Assembly: GCA_946186665.1 (NCBI GenBank)
Contig: CAMHOE010000004.1
Coordinates: forward strand, 1-64,000
DNA from: an uncultured Clostridia bacterium
GTDB taxonomy: Bacteria; Bacillota; Clostridia; Oscillospirales; Acutalibacteraceae
Length of the DNA stretch: 64,000 nt
Reading direction: 5' to 3'
Shown in pieces: positions 25,175 to 34,483 of the stretch (position 1 is its first letter; each line of letters opens with the position of its first letter). A program made the translations under genes and the position numbers. A model generated the notes under the pieces. That model was not told where the DNA came from and did no database searches. It saw nothing but the letters and a program-made list of their open reading frames with translations.

Positions 25175-25768
25175 ATGAACAACAAAAAGAAGAATGATGT
25201 CCTGAATCTTGTTTTCTCGGCATTTCTTGTTATCGCATTTGTGATATGTGCCTATTTCTTTGTAGGCATTATCAAAGACCACTTTGAAACAAGCAAAGCA
25301 ATGGAGCTTGTAATGACGTCTCTTGTGTTTGCTGTTTTCGGAGCAGTTCTCTTTTATGCTACAAGAGTAGGCGAAGGCAAACAGGTATGGCGTTTCTCTC
25401 CTGCAACTCTGATAATAATGGTAATTCCTGCACTGTATATTATCGCAGCTTCTTCAGCAGAAGGTCTGCCGTTTCACGAAAAGATAGCAGGCTGCAATGA
25501 ACTTGTATATCTTGCAGGTGTCGTTTTAGGATATGGTATTCCTTACACTTTTCTCAGCGGCTACGAGCTTGACACTTCAGACGAAGAGGATGAAGCACAG
25601 GAAAGCAAAAAGGAGAAATCCACAGGCAGTGACTCTGAAAACACATCAGACGATGAAAGCGATTCTGACTCAGACAATGAAGCTGACATTGAAGCAGCAT
25701 TAGACGAGCTTGCAGAAGCAGTAGATACCGACAAAGCTGACGATTCTCCGGACAGCGAAGAAGAATAA
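25175..25768 (+). CDS. Membrane protein with acidic C-terminal tail
   Basis: The 197-residue protein has four helices (about 10-32, 43-62, 72-92 and 108-128) and a roughly 65-residue tail that is nearly all Asp, Glu and Ser (about 131-197). The tail is predicted disordered and cytoplasmic. No family is recognised. The ATG follows TGGAGGTAAATAATAA. It lies 29 bases before the Mrp-type ATPase gene and could be cotranscribed with it. Confidence 0.7.
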   Translation: MNNKKKNDVLNLVFSAFLVIAFVICAYFFVGIIKDHFETSKAMELVMTSLVFAVFGAVLFYATRVGEGKQVWRFSPATLIIMVIPALYIIAASSAEGLPFHEKIAGCNELVYLAGVVLGYGIPYTFLSGYELDTSDEEDEAQESKKEKSTGSDSENTSDDESDSDSDNEADIEAALDELAEAVDTDKADDSPDSEEE

Positions 25769-25797
25769 TATTCACCACAAGAAAGGAAAGATCTATA

Positions 25798-26634
25798 ATG
25801 GCAGAAGAATGTACACACGATTGTTCATCCTGCGGAGCAAGCTGTTCTTCAAGAACAGAGCCGCAGGACATGACAGAAAAGCTGAATGAATACAGCTCGG
25901 TAAAGAAGGTTATCGGTGTTGTAAGCGGCAAAGGCGGCGTAGGAAAATCCACAGTAACATCACTCATGGCAGTAATGTTCAACAGAATGGGATATCACAC
26001 AGCTATTCTTGACGCTGACATAACAGGTCCCTCTATACCGAAGGCATTCGGAATAAAGGAAAAGGCACTTGGCTCTGACAAAGGCATACTCCCCATCACA
26101 ACACACTCAGGAATAGACATCATGTCTGTAAATCTGCTTCTTGAAAACGAGACAGACCCTGTGATCTGGCGAGGTCCTGTACTTGCCGGAACTGTAAAGC
26201 AGTTCTGGACAGATGTACTCTGGCAGGATGTAGACTATATGTTTGTAGATATGCCTCCGGGAACAGGCGATGTACCGCTGACGATCTTCCAGTCACTTCC
26301 CCTTGACGGAATTATCATTGTCACATCTCCGCAGGAGCTTGTTTCCATGATAGTAGGCAAAGCTGTAAAAATGGCTCAGATGATGAACATTCCGATCTTA
26401 GGGATAGTAGAGAACATGAGTTATTTCAAATGTCCGGACTGCGGCAAGGAACACTATTTATTCGGCAAGAGCAAGCTTGAGGATATCGCCAAAGAATACG
26501 GCATAAACATTCTTGCCCGACTCCCCATAGACCCCGAAAGCGCTCGCGCCTGTGATACCGGCAAGATTGAGTCCGTCATCAACAAACCTGCCGAAGAGGC
26601 TGCATCCACCCTCGAAACTCAGCTTAAATCGTAA
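25798..26634 (+). CDS. Mrp/NBP35-family Fe-S carrier P-loop ATPase
   Basis: This deviant-Walker ATPase carries or inserts iron-sulfur clusters. The 278-residue protein has four N-terminal cysteines (C5, C9, C12, C16), the P-loop SGKGGVGKST (43-52), DADITGPSIPKAF, FVDMPPGTGDVPLT and the bridging CPDC (C212, C215) of the Mrp/ApbC family. The extra N-terminal cysteine group resembles NBP35. The start has AAAGGAAAGA. The class I fumarase in this window is one plausible client type. Confidence 0.9.
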   Translation: MAEECTHDCSSCGASCSSRTEPQDMTEKLNEYSSVKKVIGVVSGKGGVGKSTVTSLMAVMFNRMGYHTAILDADITGPSIPKAFGIKEKALGSDKGILPITTHSGIDIMSVNLLLENETDPVIWRGPVLAGTVKQFWTDVLWQDVDYMFVDMPPGTGDVPLTIFQSLPLDGIIIVTSPQELVSMIVGKAVKMAQMMNIPILGIVENMSYFKCPDCGKEHYLFGKSKLEDIAKEYGINILARLPIDPESARACDTGKIESVINKPAEEAASTLETQLKS

Positions 26635-26649
26635 AGGCTGCTTTTGTCG

Positions 26650-26736
26650 GATCCACCAGGGGCTTTGCCCCCAGACCCCCACCAGGGCTACTCGCCCTGG
26701 ACCTCGCCAGGGGGATGACCCCCTGGACCCACATAA
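26650..26736. repeat. GC-rich triple-hairpin repeat
   Basis: Three successive hairpins built on CCAGGGGCTTTGCCCCCAG, CCAGGGCTACTCGCCCTGG and CCAGGGGGATGACCCCCTGG stand out from the AT-rich context, just after the ATPase gene. Similar CCAGGGCnnnGCCCTGG strings are common between genes in related gut Firmicutes, from memory. Confidence 0.6.
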
Positions 26737-26845
26737 ATGTATAGCCGGATAGCACAGTATACTATCCATTGATATTCGTTCCACAGTTTTCATTCTTCTT
26801 TACGAGTATCAGGGGCACAGTAATACCAACAAAAGAATTGCAATG

Positions 26846-26896
26846 ACAAGACCGATAGCATTGAGATCATTCTCGCTGCTATCGGTCTTTTGTTTT
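26846..26896 (+). terminator. Terminator downstream of the Mrp-type ATPase gene
   Basis: AAGACCGATAGCA pairs with GCTATCGGTCTT, followed by TTGTTTTG. The remainder of 26737-27042 contains only repeat fragments. Confidence 0.7.
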
Positions 26897-26974
26897 GAAA
26901 TTTTTCAAAGTTCAAAGTTTGAATATCCGAATTGTTCTTGAAAACAAATATTTTTAAGAGACTTACTATGATCC

Positions 26975-27039
26975 TTTTTCGCCGTGCGAAAAAGAACCAC
27001 TATTATTCGTTTTTAAGTCTTAAGTTTTCAGTATTCATT
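26975..27039. repeat. Palindrome plus second copy of the 27-bp repeat
   Basis: TTTTTCGC/GCGAAAAA, like the end of module A, is followed by the exact second copy (27013-27039) of the sequence at 54-80. The copy ends three bases before the trpS stop codon. Confidence 0.65.
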
Positions 27040-27042
27040 TTT

Positions 27043-28053
27043 TTATTTTGCTATGTATCCTATTTTTTTCATTACTTTGGAGAGTGTGCGCTGCGAAAGT
27101 CTGAGTGCAAATTCAGCGCCGCTTTTGTACTGCTCCGCAAGATAGTCTTTGTTTTTGATATAGTCGTTATAACGCTCCTGAATAGGACGAAGTGTTTCTA
27201 CAACTGCTTCACCAACGGCTGTTTTGAAGTCACCGTAACCCTTTCCCTCAAATTCAGCTGTTATCTCATCGGGAGTTTTATCGGTAACGGCACTCATTAT
27301 TCCGATAAGGTTATTAATACCGTCCTTGCCCTCACCTACTCTGACAACTGCTTCTGAATCTGTAACGGCTCTCTTGAACTTCTTCATTATCACATCAGGA
27401 GTGTCGAGCATAGCTACCCATGAATTTGCGTTTTCATCAGACTTTGACATCTTCTTAGTAGGCTCCTGAAGTGAACATATCTTTGCACCTGCTTTTCCGA
27501 TATACGCATCCGGAATTGTAAAGGTCTTGCCATAAACGCCGTTAAATCTCTCGGCTATATTTCTTGTAAGCTCAAGGTGCTGTTTCTGATCTATACCGAC
27601 CGGAACAAGGTCTGCCTGATACAAAAGGATATCAGCAGCCATCAGTGACGGGTATGTAAACAATCCGGCATTTACATTATCAGCATGCTTCTGGGATTTA
27701 TCCTTGAACTGGGTCATTCTGGAAAGCTCTCCGAACTGTGTATAGCAATTCAGTATCCATGCAAGCTCTGCGTGTGTATGAACATGGCTCTGAATAAAGA
27801 ACGGGCTTTTCTGTGGGTCAATTCCGCAGGCAAGAAGAAGCGCATATGCCTCCATTATATTATGCCTGAATTTCTGCGGATCCTGTCTTACGGTTATAGC
27901 GTGAAGATCAGCTACGGCGAATATACAGTTGTATTCGTCCTGGAGCTTCACCCAGTTTCTCAGCGCTCCAAGATAGTTACCCAGAGTAAAAGAACCGCTG
28001 GGCTGTATTGCGCTGAATATTACTTTTTTCTTTTCCTGTACTGTCTCAGACAT
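27043..28053 (-). CDS. trpS: Tryptophanyl-tRNA synthetase
   Basis: This class I synthetase charges tRNA-Trp. The 336-residue protein shows the HIGH-equivalent PSGSFTLGNYLGAL (about 19-32), DLVPVGIDQKQHLELTR and the KMSKS loop KKMSKSDENA (about 208). Its ATG overlaps the last base of the upstream aminotransferase stop codon, so the two are translationally coupled, an unusual pairing. No T-box leader is seen directly upstream of trpS. Confidence 0.96.
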   Translation of the reverse strand: MSETVQEKKKVIFSAIQPSGSFTLGNYLGALRNWVKLQDEYNCIFAVADLHAITVRQDPQKFRHNIMEAYALLLACGIDPQKSPFFIQSHVHTHAELAWILNCYTQFGELSRMTQFKDKSQKHADNVNAGLFTYPSLMAADILLYQADLVPVGIDQKQHLELTRNIAERFNGVYGKTFTIPDAYIGKAGAKICSLQEPTKKMSKSDENANSWVAMLDTPDVIMKKFKRAVTDSEAVVRVGEGKDGINNLIGIMSAVTDKTPDEITAEFEGKGYGDFKTAVGEAVVETLRPIQERYNDYIKNKDYLAEQYKSGAEFALRLSQRTLSKVMKKIGYIAK

Positions 28054-29243
28054 TATAAAATCTCCTTTGCAAGTTCACCAAGTATTTTTATTCCTTTTTC
28101 CAGCTGTTCGTCCGTAGGAGTGGAGAAGTTTATCCTGAATGAACTGCACTGTTCGCTTTCATCTGTCAGGAAAGCATTTCCCGGAACAACGCAAACCTTT
28201 CTCAGTACTGCCTGCTTGCAGAAGTCAGGCATATCCACACCTTCCGGAAGCTTACACCATATGAACAGACCGCCCTCTATCGGCTGATATGTTATCTTGT
28301 TCGGAACAAGGTACTTATCAAGAAGCTCCATACAGAAGTTTGCTTTTTTGCGGTATATCTCACGGAGATTTGCAAGGTGTCCCTTAAAATCATATTCTGT
28401 CATAAAGCGGTGAGCCACCATTTGTGCCCAGATATTAGTGTGAACATCCTCGCCCTGTTTGCATACTATCATTTTCTGTACTACAGTTTTGGGTGCTATT
28501 ACATAACCCAGACGCATACCCGGTGAAAGTATCTTTGAAAATGAACCTGCATATGCAACTATACCATCTTCATCAAAAGACTTGATAGGGGGAATATTTT
28601 CTCCGCTTATTCTCAGCTCGCCATAAGGGTTGTCCTCGAGTATCATTACATTGTATTTCTTTGCAAGCTCGTATATTTTCTTACGCTTTTCAAGGCTTGT
28701 TGTAACACCTGACGGGTTCTGGAAGTTTGAAATTATATAGATAAAGCGTACATTTTTTTCATTTTGAAGTGCGCTTTCAAGAGCCTGCAAATTCATACCG
28801 TCAGCTTCCAGCGGAATACCGCAGAGTCTTGCATTATATGAACGGAAGGAATTGAGAGAACCGATAAAGCTCGGAGCTTCACATATTACGGTATCGCCTT
28901 CATTCACAGTAGATTTTGTCAGAAGATCCATTACCTGCTGAGCGCCCGATGTAATAACAAGCTCATCAAAATCTCTGCCCACATTATACTCAGACTTCAT
29001 AAAATCTCCCACAGCCTGTCTAAGGGGTGCATAGCCCTCAGTTACACTGTACTGAAGTGCGGCAATAGGGTTTTCAGTCATGATCTTGTTTGATATCTCA
29101 GCTATCTCTTTTACAGGAAAGGCCTCTGGTGCAGGGTTACCGGCTGAAAGGGATACCACAGTAGGGTCAGCCGCATATTTGAATATTTCTCTGATTGCAG
29201 AGGGTTTAAGTGTTTTTACTCTTTCTGAAAGTATATAATCCAT
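28053..29243 (-). CDS. PLP-dependent aminotransferase (fold type I, 2-aminoadipate-type)
   Basis: The 396-residue enzyme has the fold-type I layout: LSAGNPAPEAFP near the N-terminus, ITSGAQQVMDLL, FQNPSGVT, EDNPYGELR and the PLP-lysine segment AYAGSFSKILSPGMRLGYVI. It resembles the LysN/aromatic aminotransferase group; the amino acid cannot be fixed from sequence. The ATG at 29243 follows AAAGGATG. Coupling to trpS hints at aromatic amino acids but does not prove it. Confidence 0.85.
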   Translation of the reverse strand: MDYILSERVKTLKPSAIREIFKYAADPTVVSLSAGNPAPEAFPVKEIAEISNKIMTENPIAALQYSVTEGYAPLRQAVGDFMKSEYNVGRDFDELVITSGAQQVMDLLTKSTVNEGDTVICEAPSFIGSLNSFRSYNARLCGIPLEADGMNLQALESALQNEKNVRFIYIISNFQNPSGVTTSLEKRKKIYELAKKYNVMILEDNPYGELRISGENIPPIKSFDEDGIVAYAGSFSKILSPGMRLGYVIAPKTVVQKMIVCKQGEDVHTNIWAQMVAHRFMTEYDFKGHLANLREIYRKKANFCMELLDKYLVPNKITYQPIEGGLFIWCKLPEGVDMPDFCKQAVLRKVCVVPGNAFLTDESEQCSSFRINFSTPTDEQLEKGIKILGELAKEIL

Positions 29244-29370
29244 TACGCAACATCCTTTATATAAATATTTGATATTATATTTTACCATATTTACAAGTCC
29301 AGTGCAAGCACAGCTGATTTCTTTTTGCTCTGCATTTTCATAAATCCGGATACAGTATTTCAGAAAATCG

Positions 29371-29399
29371 TTGTAATTTGTCAGGGATTGGTGTATAAT
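29371..29399 (+). promoter_or_regulatory. Promoter of the HMGL-like gene
   Basis: TTGTAA (29371-29376), 17 bases, TATAAT (29394-29399). It leaves a leader of about 160 bases before the start codon. Confidence 0.6.
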
Positions 29400-29405
29400 A
29401 GTTTT

Positions 29406-29553
29406 TACTGAAAATGAAACATATCTGTAGTTTTATCTCAGTATACAGCCCTGAAGCATCCGGACTCAATATCCTGTATCGCAGTAAAAGCAAACGAGAT
29501 ATTGAGATCTTCTGAATTTTTCAGTTTGCTGCAAGCTGTATCATATAGAAAAC
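29406..29553 (+). ncRNA. Long potentially structured leader, unclassified
   Basis: The leader contains CTCAATATC and GATATTGAG as a 9-base inverted repeat and further complementary stretches. It matches no riboswitch class I can recognise. Confidence 0.3.
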
Positions 29554-29565
29554 GGAGGAATGAAA

Positions 29566-30543
29566 ATGCAGAAAAAAGGCGGACTTATGTCCTTCAGACC
29601 GGATATCAAAGTCGTTGATTGTACATTGCGTGACGGCGGGCTTGTAAATAACTTTGAGTTTTCCGACGAATTTGTTAAAGCGCTTTACAAGACCAACATC
29701 AAATCAGGAATTGACTATATGGAATTTGGCTATAAAGCATCCAAAGAACAGTTCGATGTAAACAAATTCGGCAAGTGGAAATTCTGCAATGACGATGACA
29801 TAATAGAAATAGTCGGCGATAACGACACAGATCTTAAAATATCTGTTATGGCAGATGTAGGAAGAACTGATTTCAGAAACGATATCATAGACAAAGCAAA
29901 CAGTCCTATAGACCTTGTCAGAGTTGCAGCGTATATCAATCAGATACCTGCTGCAATTGAAATGATAGAATACTGTGACAAAAAGGGATATGAAACAACC
30001 GTAAACATTATGGCTGTTTCAAAGTCCAACGATCAGGATCTTGACGACGCTCTGGAGATACTTGGCAGAAGCTGTGTAGGAACCATATATATCGTTGACA
30101 GCTACGGTTCTCTCTATCCGGAGCAGATGAGGAGACTTGCAGACAAATATCTTGCGATAGCTGACAAGTACGGAAAGCATATAGGCGTACACGCTCACAA
30201 CAATCAGCAGCTCGCATTTGCAAATACTATTGATGCTCTTACTATGGGCGTAAGCTATCTTGACTCCACGGTATGCAGCATGGGCAGAGGTGCAGGCAAC
30301 TGTCCTACGGAGCTGCTTCTCAGCTTCCTGAAAAACCCGAAGTATCATCTTTCGCCGATCCTCACTTTCATTGAGCAGCATATGCTGAAGCTGAAAGAGG
30401 ACGGAATAATCTGGGGTTACGACATCCCCTATCTTCTCACAGGCAGACTGAACCAGCATCCCCGTGATGCCATCCAGTTTACTTCTGAGCACCGCACCGA
30501 TTATAAAGACTTTTACCACTTCCTCTACGATAAAGAGATCTGA
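29566..30543 (+). CDS. HMGL-like (DRE-TIM) aldolase domain protein
   Basis: The 325-residue TIM-barrel protein belongs to the HMG-CoA lyase/4-hydroxy-2-oxovalerate aldolase/isopropylmalate synthase group. DCTLRDGGLVNNF has the metal-binding and catalytic RDG, and HAHNNQQLAFANT and the CSMGRGAGNCPTELLL loop are also characteristic. It should cleave or form a C-C bond next to a carboxylate; the substrate is unknown. I use the ATG at 29566, seven bases after GGAGG; the ATG at 29560 is too close. Single gene with a strong terminator. Confidence 0.85.
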   Translation: MQKKGGLMSFRPDIKVVDCTLRDGGLVNNFEFSDEFVKALYKTNIKSGIDYMEFGYKASKEQFDVNKFGKWKFCNDDDIIEIVGDNDTDLKISVMADVGRTDFRNDIIDKANSPIDLVRVAAYINQIPAAIEMIEYCDKKGYETTVNIMAVSKSNDQDLDDALEILGRSCVGTIYIVDSYGSLYPEQMRRLADKYLAIADKYGKHIGVHAHNNQQLAFANTIDALTMGVSYLDSTVCSMGRGAGNCPTELLLSFLKNPKYHLSPILTFIEQHMLKLKEDGIIWGYDIPYLLTGRLNQHPRDAIQFTSEHRTDYKDFYHFLYDKEI

Positions 30544-30560
30544 TAACAAAACACTTATTA

Positions 30561-30600
30561 AAAGCTCCGTTCAGCCTTTGCAGCTGAGCGGAGTTTTTTA
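30561..30600 (+). terminator. Terminator of the HMGL-like gene
   Basis: CTCCGTTCAGC and GCTGAGCGGAG pair perfectly, followed by six T residues. Confidence 0.9.
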
Positions 30601-30609
30601 ATACAAAAA

Positions 30610-30640
30610 AAGAACGTCCCGAAAAGAGACGTTCAATATT
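30610..30640 (-). terminator. Terminator of rnpB
   Basis: On the minus strand GAACGTC...GACGTTC is followed by TTTTTTTG, just after the 3' end of the RNase P RNA. Confidence 0.8.
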
Positions 30641-30647
30641 TTAAAAA

Positions 30648-30998
30648 GAATGAGTGAGACGATAAGCCGGGTTCTGTCGTGAACAGCCATCTATCTTGGC
30701 AGACCGTTACCGATACTGCTCAGTGCCACCTAATCAAAGCCATCGGGCAGATGTTAATGCTTTACTGCGGTGTTGCTCCGGATAGGGTTTACAGGGCCGC
30801 ACAGTCTCCTGTACGCCGGTGAGCTCTTACCTCGCCTTTCCATCCTTACCTGTCTTACGGCAGGCGGTATATTTCTGTTGCACTTTCCCTGGGGTCACCC
30901 CCGGCGGCCGTTAGCCGTTATCCTTGCCCTATGGAGCCCGGACTTTCCTCGGATGCGGCCTTTCGGCACTGCACCCGCAGCTGTTTATCTCACTCACG
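30648..30998 (-). ncRNA. rnpB: RNase P RNA, bacterial class A
   Basis: The RNA subunit of RNase P matures tRNA 5' ends. On the minus strand it begins GAGTGAG...GCTGCGGGTGCAG, contains GAGGAAAGTCCGGGCTCC (P4 5' strand region), and ends AGAACCCGGCTTATCG before CTCACTC, which pairs with the 5' end. About 350 bases, typical for the class. It has a consensus promoter and its own terminator. Confidence 0.95.
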
Positions 30999-31003
30999 AG
31001 CAA

Positions 31004-31032
31004 ATTATATTACACTTCCACCTCTTTGTCAA
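31004..31032 (-). promoter_or_regulatory. Consensus promoter of rnpB
   Basis: Perfect TTGACA (31027-31032), 17 bases, TATAAT (31004-31009) on the minus strand, placing transcription start near 30998. Confidence 0.9.
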
Positions 31033-31055
31033 GTGGGCGCAGATTTGGCAGACAA

Positions 31056-31200
31056 TATTCCCCATCCGCCGGCGCAGGCTAAGCGCCTGCTGTTTCGGCT
31101 GTTTCTTACAGGTATAAAGAGTTATTTTCCCTTTTATACTTCAGCGCCTGTACAGACGTAAAAGTGCAATTTCAGCACAGTTCCTGTGCTTATAGCTCGT
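31056..31200. repeat. Diverged copy of repeat module A
   Basis: CCCATCCGCCGGCGCAG and CTGCTGTTTCGGCTGTTTC match the start of module A at 51470 and 22914, and the order of the later blocks (AAAG...CCTTTTATAC...GCGCCTGTACAG) is kept, but identity falls off. The remainder, 31201-31480, shows no supported gene. Confidence 0.55.
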
Positions 31201-31481
31201 ATTAAAGTTTAGCGTTGAATAAATCTTTAGATTCTGTGGCTGTAATAAACTATTCCCATGTGTATGTAAATGAGTAAATCGAACAAAAGCCATGATAATG
31301 TTATTGTTGTAAAAAATTTATATAGTCAGATAATAAGAATCTCCTATCACTAATTTCAATATCGCAGAAGCACAGTCCCGCAATAAGTAATTCTCCTGAA
31401 GCTGTTTTTCCAACAGTATAGTTTTTTTCAACATAAAGATCAGTTACATTTTTCCAAGTATAAAAAAATATACTACAAAAA

Positions 31482-31510
31482 TTGACATTTATGTTAAATA
31501 ATATTATAAT
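31482..31510 (+). promoter_or_regulatory. Promoter of the membrane protein at 31565
   Basis: TTGACA (31482-31487), 17 bases, TATAAT (31505-31510), perfect consensus. Confidence 0.8.
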
Positions 31511-31564
31511 AGATTTATGTATATACTTTTGTAAAAGATGTTTCTTTTTTGAGGGGGAACAACA

Positions 31565-32200
31565 ATGACAAAACATAAACAAATCACATCATCACCGCCG
31601 CTTTCAGCTGTTCTTGCATTGCTGACGTGTTTTTGCGGATTTATGTATTGCCTTAACTTCACCGGCTTTTTCGAGCGTCTGCACTGGTACTCCTTTGCAT
31701 CAGACGTAAATCTGTCTCTTGATGATTTCAACACATTTCTTGTATTCACCGCTATAGTGCTGTTTGTTTACTATTCGATGTTTCTTGTTATTTCATGTCT
31801 GCTTTTTCTCAGGATACACCGTCATCTGAACATTATATTTTTTATTATGGCAATATTGAAGATAACCACTATTGTGATGATGTTCATTCCCGGAAATAAT
31901 ATGGTGTTTCAGTTTGGCTTTGAAGCCATAATGGAAGTGCTTGCCCTTCTGTGTATAATATATATCAGAAGGAATTCCCACGAAGGAGAGGGAGTGCTCA
32001 TCAACAGAGTGACCATCGGCATTATCGGTATACTCGCCGAGTGTATTCCATTAATAAGAAATGTGCAGTTTCTGTTCTTTGACGATATGAATCCCTTTGT
32101 CCGCATATCAATAATAATGCTGCCATGTCTGACAGCTGCATTCATCTTCGTTTTCTCATTCCGTTCTTACAAAACCCCCTTAGTTCCGGAAGCCGCATAA
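31565..32200 (+). CDS. Polytopic membrane protein of unknown function
   Basis: The 211-residue protein has about six helices (roughly 14-34, 58-80, 84-106, 112-135, 146-166 and 178-200) with short loops and no recognisable family motif. The ATG has GAGGGGGAAC upstream. It has a perfect promoter and a very stable terminator and is therefore a single-gene unit expected to be well transcribed. Confidence 0.7.
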   Translation: MTKHKQITSSPPLSAVLALLTCFCGFMYCLNFTGFFERLHWYSFASDVNLSLDDFNTFLVFTAIVLFVYYSMFLVISCLLFLRIHRHLNIIFFIMAILKITTIVMMFIPGNNMVFQFGFEAIMEVLALLCIIYIRRNSHEGEGVLINRVTIGIIGILAECIPLIRNVQFLFFDDMNPFVRISIIMLPCLTAAFIFVFSFRSYKTPLVPEAA

Positions 32201-32221
32201 ATAATATTTGCAATAAATAAA

Positions 32222-32269
32222 ACAGCTCCGGCTGACACCTGTGTTAAATTCAGGTGTCAGCCGGAGCTT
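32222..32269. terminator. Bidirectional terminator
   Basis: An 18-base perfect stem (AGCTCCGGCTGACACCTG and its complement) with a 9-base loop lies between convergent genes. The minus-strand side has TGTTTTATTT. Confidence 0.85.
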
Positions 32270-34171
32270 TCAGTCGTCCTCTTCGACCGGTATTTCAGCG
32301 TTTTCATTTGTAGCATGGTGGAAGGTCGGAACGATCTCTGCAATGAGCTTTTCGACCTCTTCCTTATTGTTTCTGTAGGCGGAATAGTAAAGGTTTTTCA
32401 AGTGGGTCATAAGTATTTCATTGTTAAACTCTATGGGTTTGCCAATATAGATTTTCTTGTTGTCTGTTTTTGTAATGCCTTCTTCATTCAGCAAAAGCTC
32501 CTCGTAGAGCTTCTCGCCGGGACGCAGACCGGTGTATTCTATCTTTATGTCCTCGTGAGGCTTGAAGCCGGAAAGCCTTATAAGATTTTCTGCAAGTACG
32601 CGTATCTTTACCGGCTCACCCATATCAAGAATGAATATCTCGCCGCCCTTTGCAAGGCTTCCTGCGGTAAGAACAAGAGACACCGCTTCCGGTATTGTCA
32701 TAAAGTATCGTATAATATCAGGATGGGTCACAGTCACAGGACCGCCTGTTCTTATCTGTTCCTTGAAAAGCGGTATTACAGAACCGTTTGAACCCAGAAC
32801 ATTTCCGAAACGTACTGCAACAAAATTCGTTTTGCTTTTTTTACCCATCATCTGTATGAGCATTTCGCAGATACGCTTGGTAGCGCCCATTACATTTGTG
32901 GGGTTAACGGCTTTATCTGTGGATATCTGTACGAAGTTCTTGACATGATACTTGTCTGCTGTTTCCACAAGCTTAAGTGTGCCGAACACGTTATTTTTTA
33001 CAGCTTCTTCGGGATTTGTCTCCATCAATGGCACGTGCTTATGAGCCGCCGCATGGAACACAACATCAATATTATGTGTCCTGAAAATATGATCAAGCTT
33101 CTTTTTGTCACGAACAGAAGCTATCTGAACTTCAAAAGAGAGATCCGAACCATGCTTTCTTATAAGCTCCTGCTGTATTTCGTAGGCGTTGTTTTCATAG
33201 ATGTCAAGTATTATCAGGTGCCTCGGTTTCAGCCTTGCTATCTGTCTGCAAAGTTCCGAGCCTATTGAACCGCCGCCGCCTGTTACAAGTACTGTTTGTC
33301 CTACGATATACTTGCCGTATTTTTCAGTATCGAAAACCACAGGCTCTCTTCCTAAAAGGTCTTCTACTTCCACCTGCCTTATAGATGAGGTTATCGGAAC
33401 GCCGGACGTCATCAGGTTGTAAATATTCGGAATGATCTTGACCTCAAGGTGAGTATCCGCACAGGCATCCAGAATACGTTTTTTGTCCGCAACACTTATC
33501 TGAGAAATAGTAAAAAGTATCGCTTCTATATCATGCTTATAGCAAAGCTGAGATATCTCATAGGTCGTACCCTCTACCTTAACGCCTGCTATCCTGCGAT
33601 GAAGCTTTTCCTTGTCATCATCAACGATACATACGGGGATATATTCATTTCCGGGGCTTTTTGAAAGCTCACTGAGTACAGAAAGAGCGCCCTCGCCGGC
33701 ACCCACTATCATAAGCCGCTTTTTTGCCTTACCTGCAAGGTTGCGCCGTTCAAGTATCTTGTTGAGTCTGTATATTATCCTGAACATCATCACGAACAGT
33801 GTTGACATCAGCGCAAAGCATATATACGTTCTCGAACCAAGATCATAGTTGTTCTGATCATTTCCTATTACCATCATGAACAGCATGAATACTATATTCG
33901 CAGTCAGCGACGCTATACCTGCATAGAAAAAATCCTCTACATCCGCGTATCGCCACATTTTGTTATACAGGCGGAATATAATGAACACCAACGTAAAGGA
34001 AACATTCACGGCAGCAAAACCAACAAGAAACTCATTCCCGACTCCTTCAAGTGTAAAATTATTCTTGTTGATCGCAAAGGTGATATAGTACGACAGATTC
34101 CAAAGGATCATATCGCAAAGAAACAATATTATTTTTCTATGTTTTTTGAATACATTAAATATTTTAAACAT
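32270..34171 (-). CDS. Membrane nucleoside-diphosphate-sugar dehydratase (PglF/CapD/WbpM-like)
   Basis: The 633-residue protein has four N-terminal helices (about 12-140), a CoA-binding-like Rossmann region (MIVGAGEGALSVLSEL, about 158-175) and a SDR catalytic domain (VTGGGGSIGSELCRQI near 300; STDKAVNPTNVMGATKR). This is the layout of UDP-GlcNAc 4,6-dehydratases that start bacillosamine, FucNAc or QuiNAc synthesis for surface glycans. I start at the ATG at 34171 with AGAGGAATT. No other glycan genes are adjacent; the only other glycan enzyme nearby is the GT-C glycosyltransferase at 15-17 kb. Confidence 0.88.
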   Translation of the reverse strand: MFKIFNVFKKHRKIILFLCDMILWNLSYYITFAINKNNFTLEGVGNEFLVGFAAVNVSFTLVFIIFRLYNKMWRYADVEDFFYAGIASLTANIVFMLFMMVIGNDQNNYDLGSRTYICFALMSTLFVMMFRIIYRLNKILERRNLAGKAKKRLMIVGAGEGALSVLSELSKSPGNEYIPVCIVDDDKEKLHRRIAGVKVEGTTYEISQLCYKHDIEAILFTISQISVADKKRILDACADTHLEVKIIPNIYNLMTSGVPITSSIRQVEVEDLLGREPVVFDTEKYGKYIVGQTVLVTGGGGSIGSELCRQIARLKPRHLIILDIYENNAYEIQQELIRKHGSDLSFEVQIASVRDKKKLDHIFRTHNIDVVFHAAAHKHVPLMETNPEEAVKNNVFGTLKLVETADKYHVKNFVQISTDKAVNPTNVMGATKRICEMLIQMMGKKSKTNFVAVRFGNVLGSNGSVIPLFKEQIRTGGPVTVTHPDIIRYFMTIPEAVSLVLTAGSLAKGGEIFILDMGEPVKIRVLAENLIRLSGFKPHEDIKIEYTGLRPGEKLYEELLLNEEGITKTDNKKIYIGKPIEFNNEILMTHLKNLYYSAYRNNKEEVEKLIAEIVPTFHHATNENAEIPVEEDD

Positions 34172-34351
34172 AATTCCTCTTCCCAACGACAGCACCGTGC
34201 CTGCGTATTATGCTTATATTACAGTCCTTACGATCTCATTGATAGATAGACGTAATATCATGCTGTCTGTATTATCGCTTTACCGCTTTCATATGAACAT
34301 GAAAGCCTGATCAGTAATTTATACAACAAGCCCATTTTTACATACATTTTT

Positions 34352-34380
34352 ATTATATTCCATTATTACAGAAAATACAA
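34352..34380 (-). promoter_or_regulatory. Putative promoter of the sugar dehydratase gene
   Basis: TTGTAT (34375-34380), 17 bases, TATAAT (34352-34357) on the minus strand, leaving a leader of about 175 bases. The rest of 34172-34486 shows nothing else. Confidence 0.5.
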
Positions 34381-34483
34381 TAGTTTGTTTTTGGTTTTTC
34401 AAGGGTTAATTAATGATTTATTTGCGATTATTGTAATTTTTATGCCAAAATGTATATAATTCATGGAATAAAAATAAAGCACT

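Noticed and set aside
24410..25282. 290-residue minus-strand ORF opposite prmA
   Set aside because: It is the shadow of prmA, which has unmistakable family motifs; the antisense product is Cys/Tyr-rich without a family.
31301..31582. 93-residue minus-strand ORF before the membrane protein at 31565
   Set aside because: It overlaps a perfect consensus promoter on the plus strand and has no ribosome site; its C-terminal half looks slightly protein-like but is not supportable.
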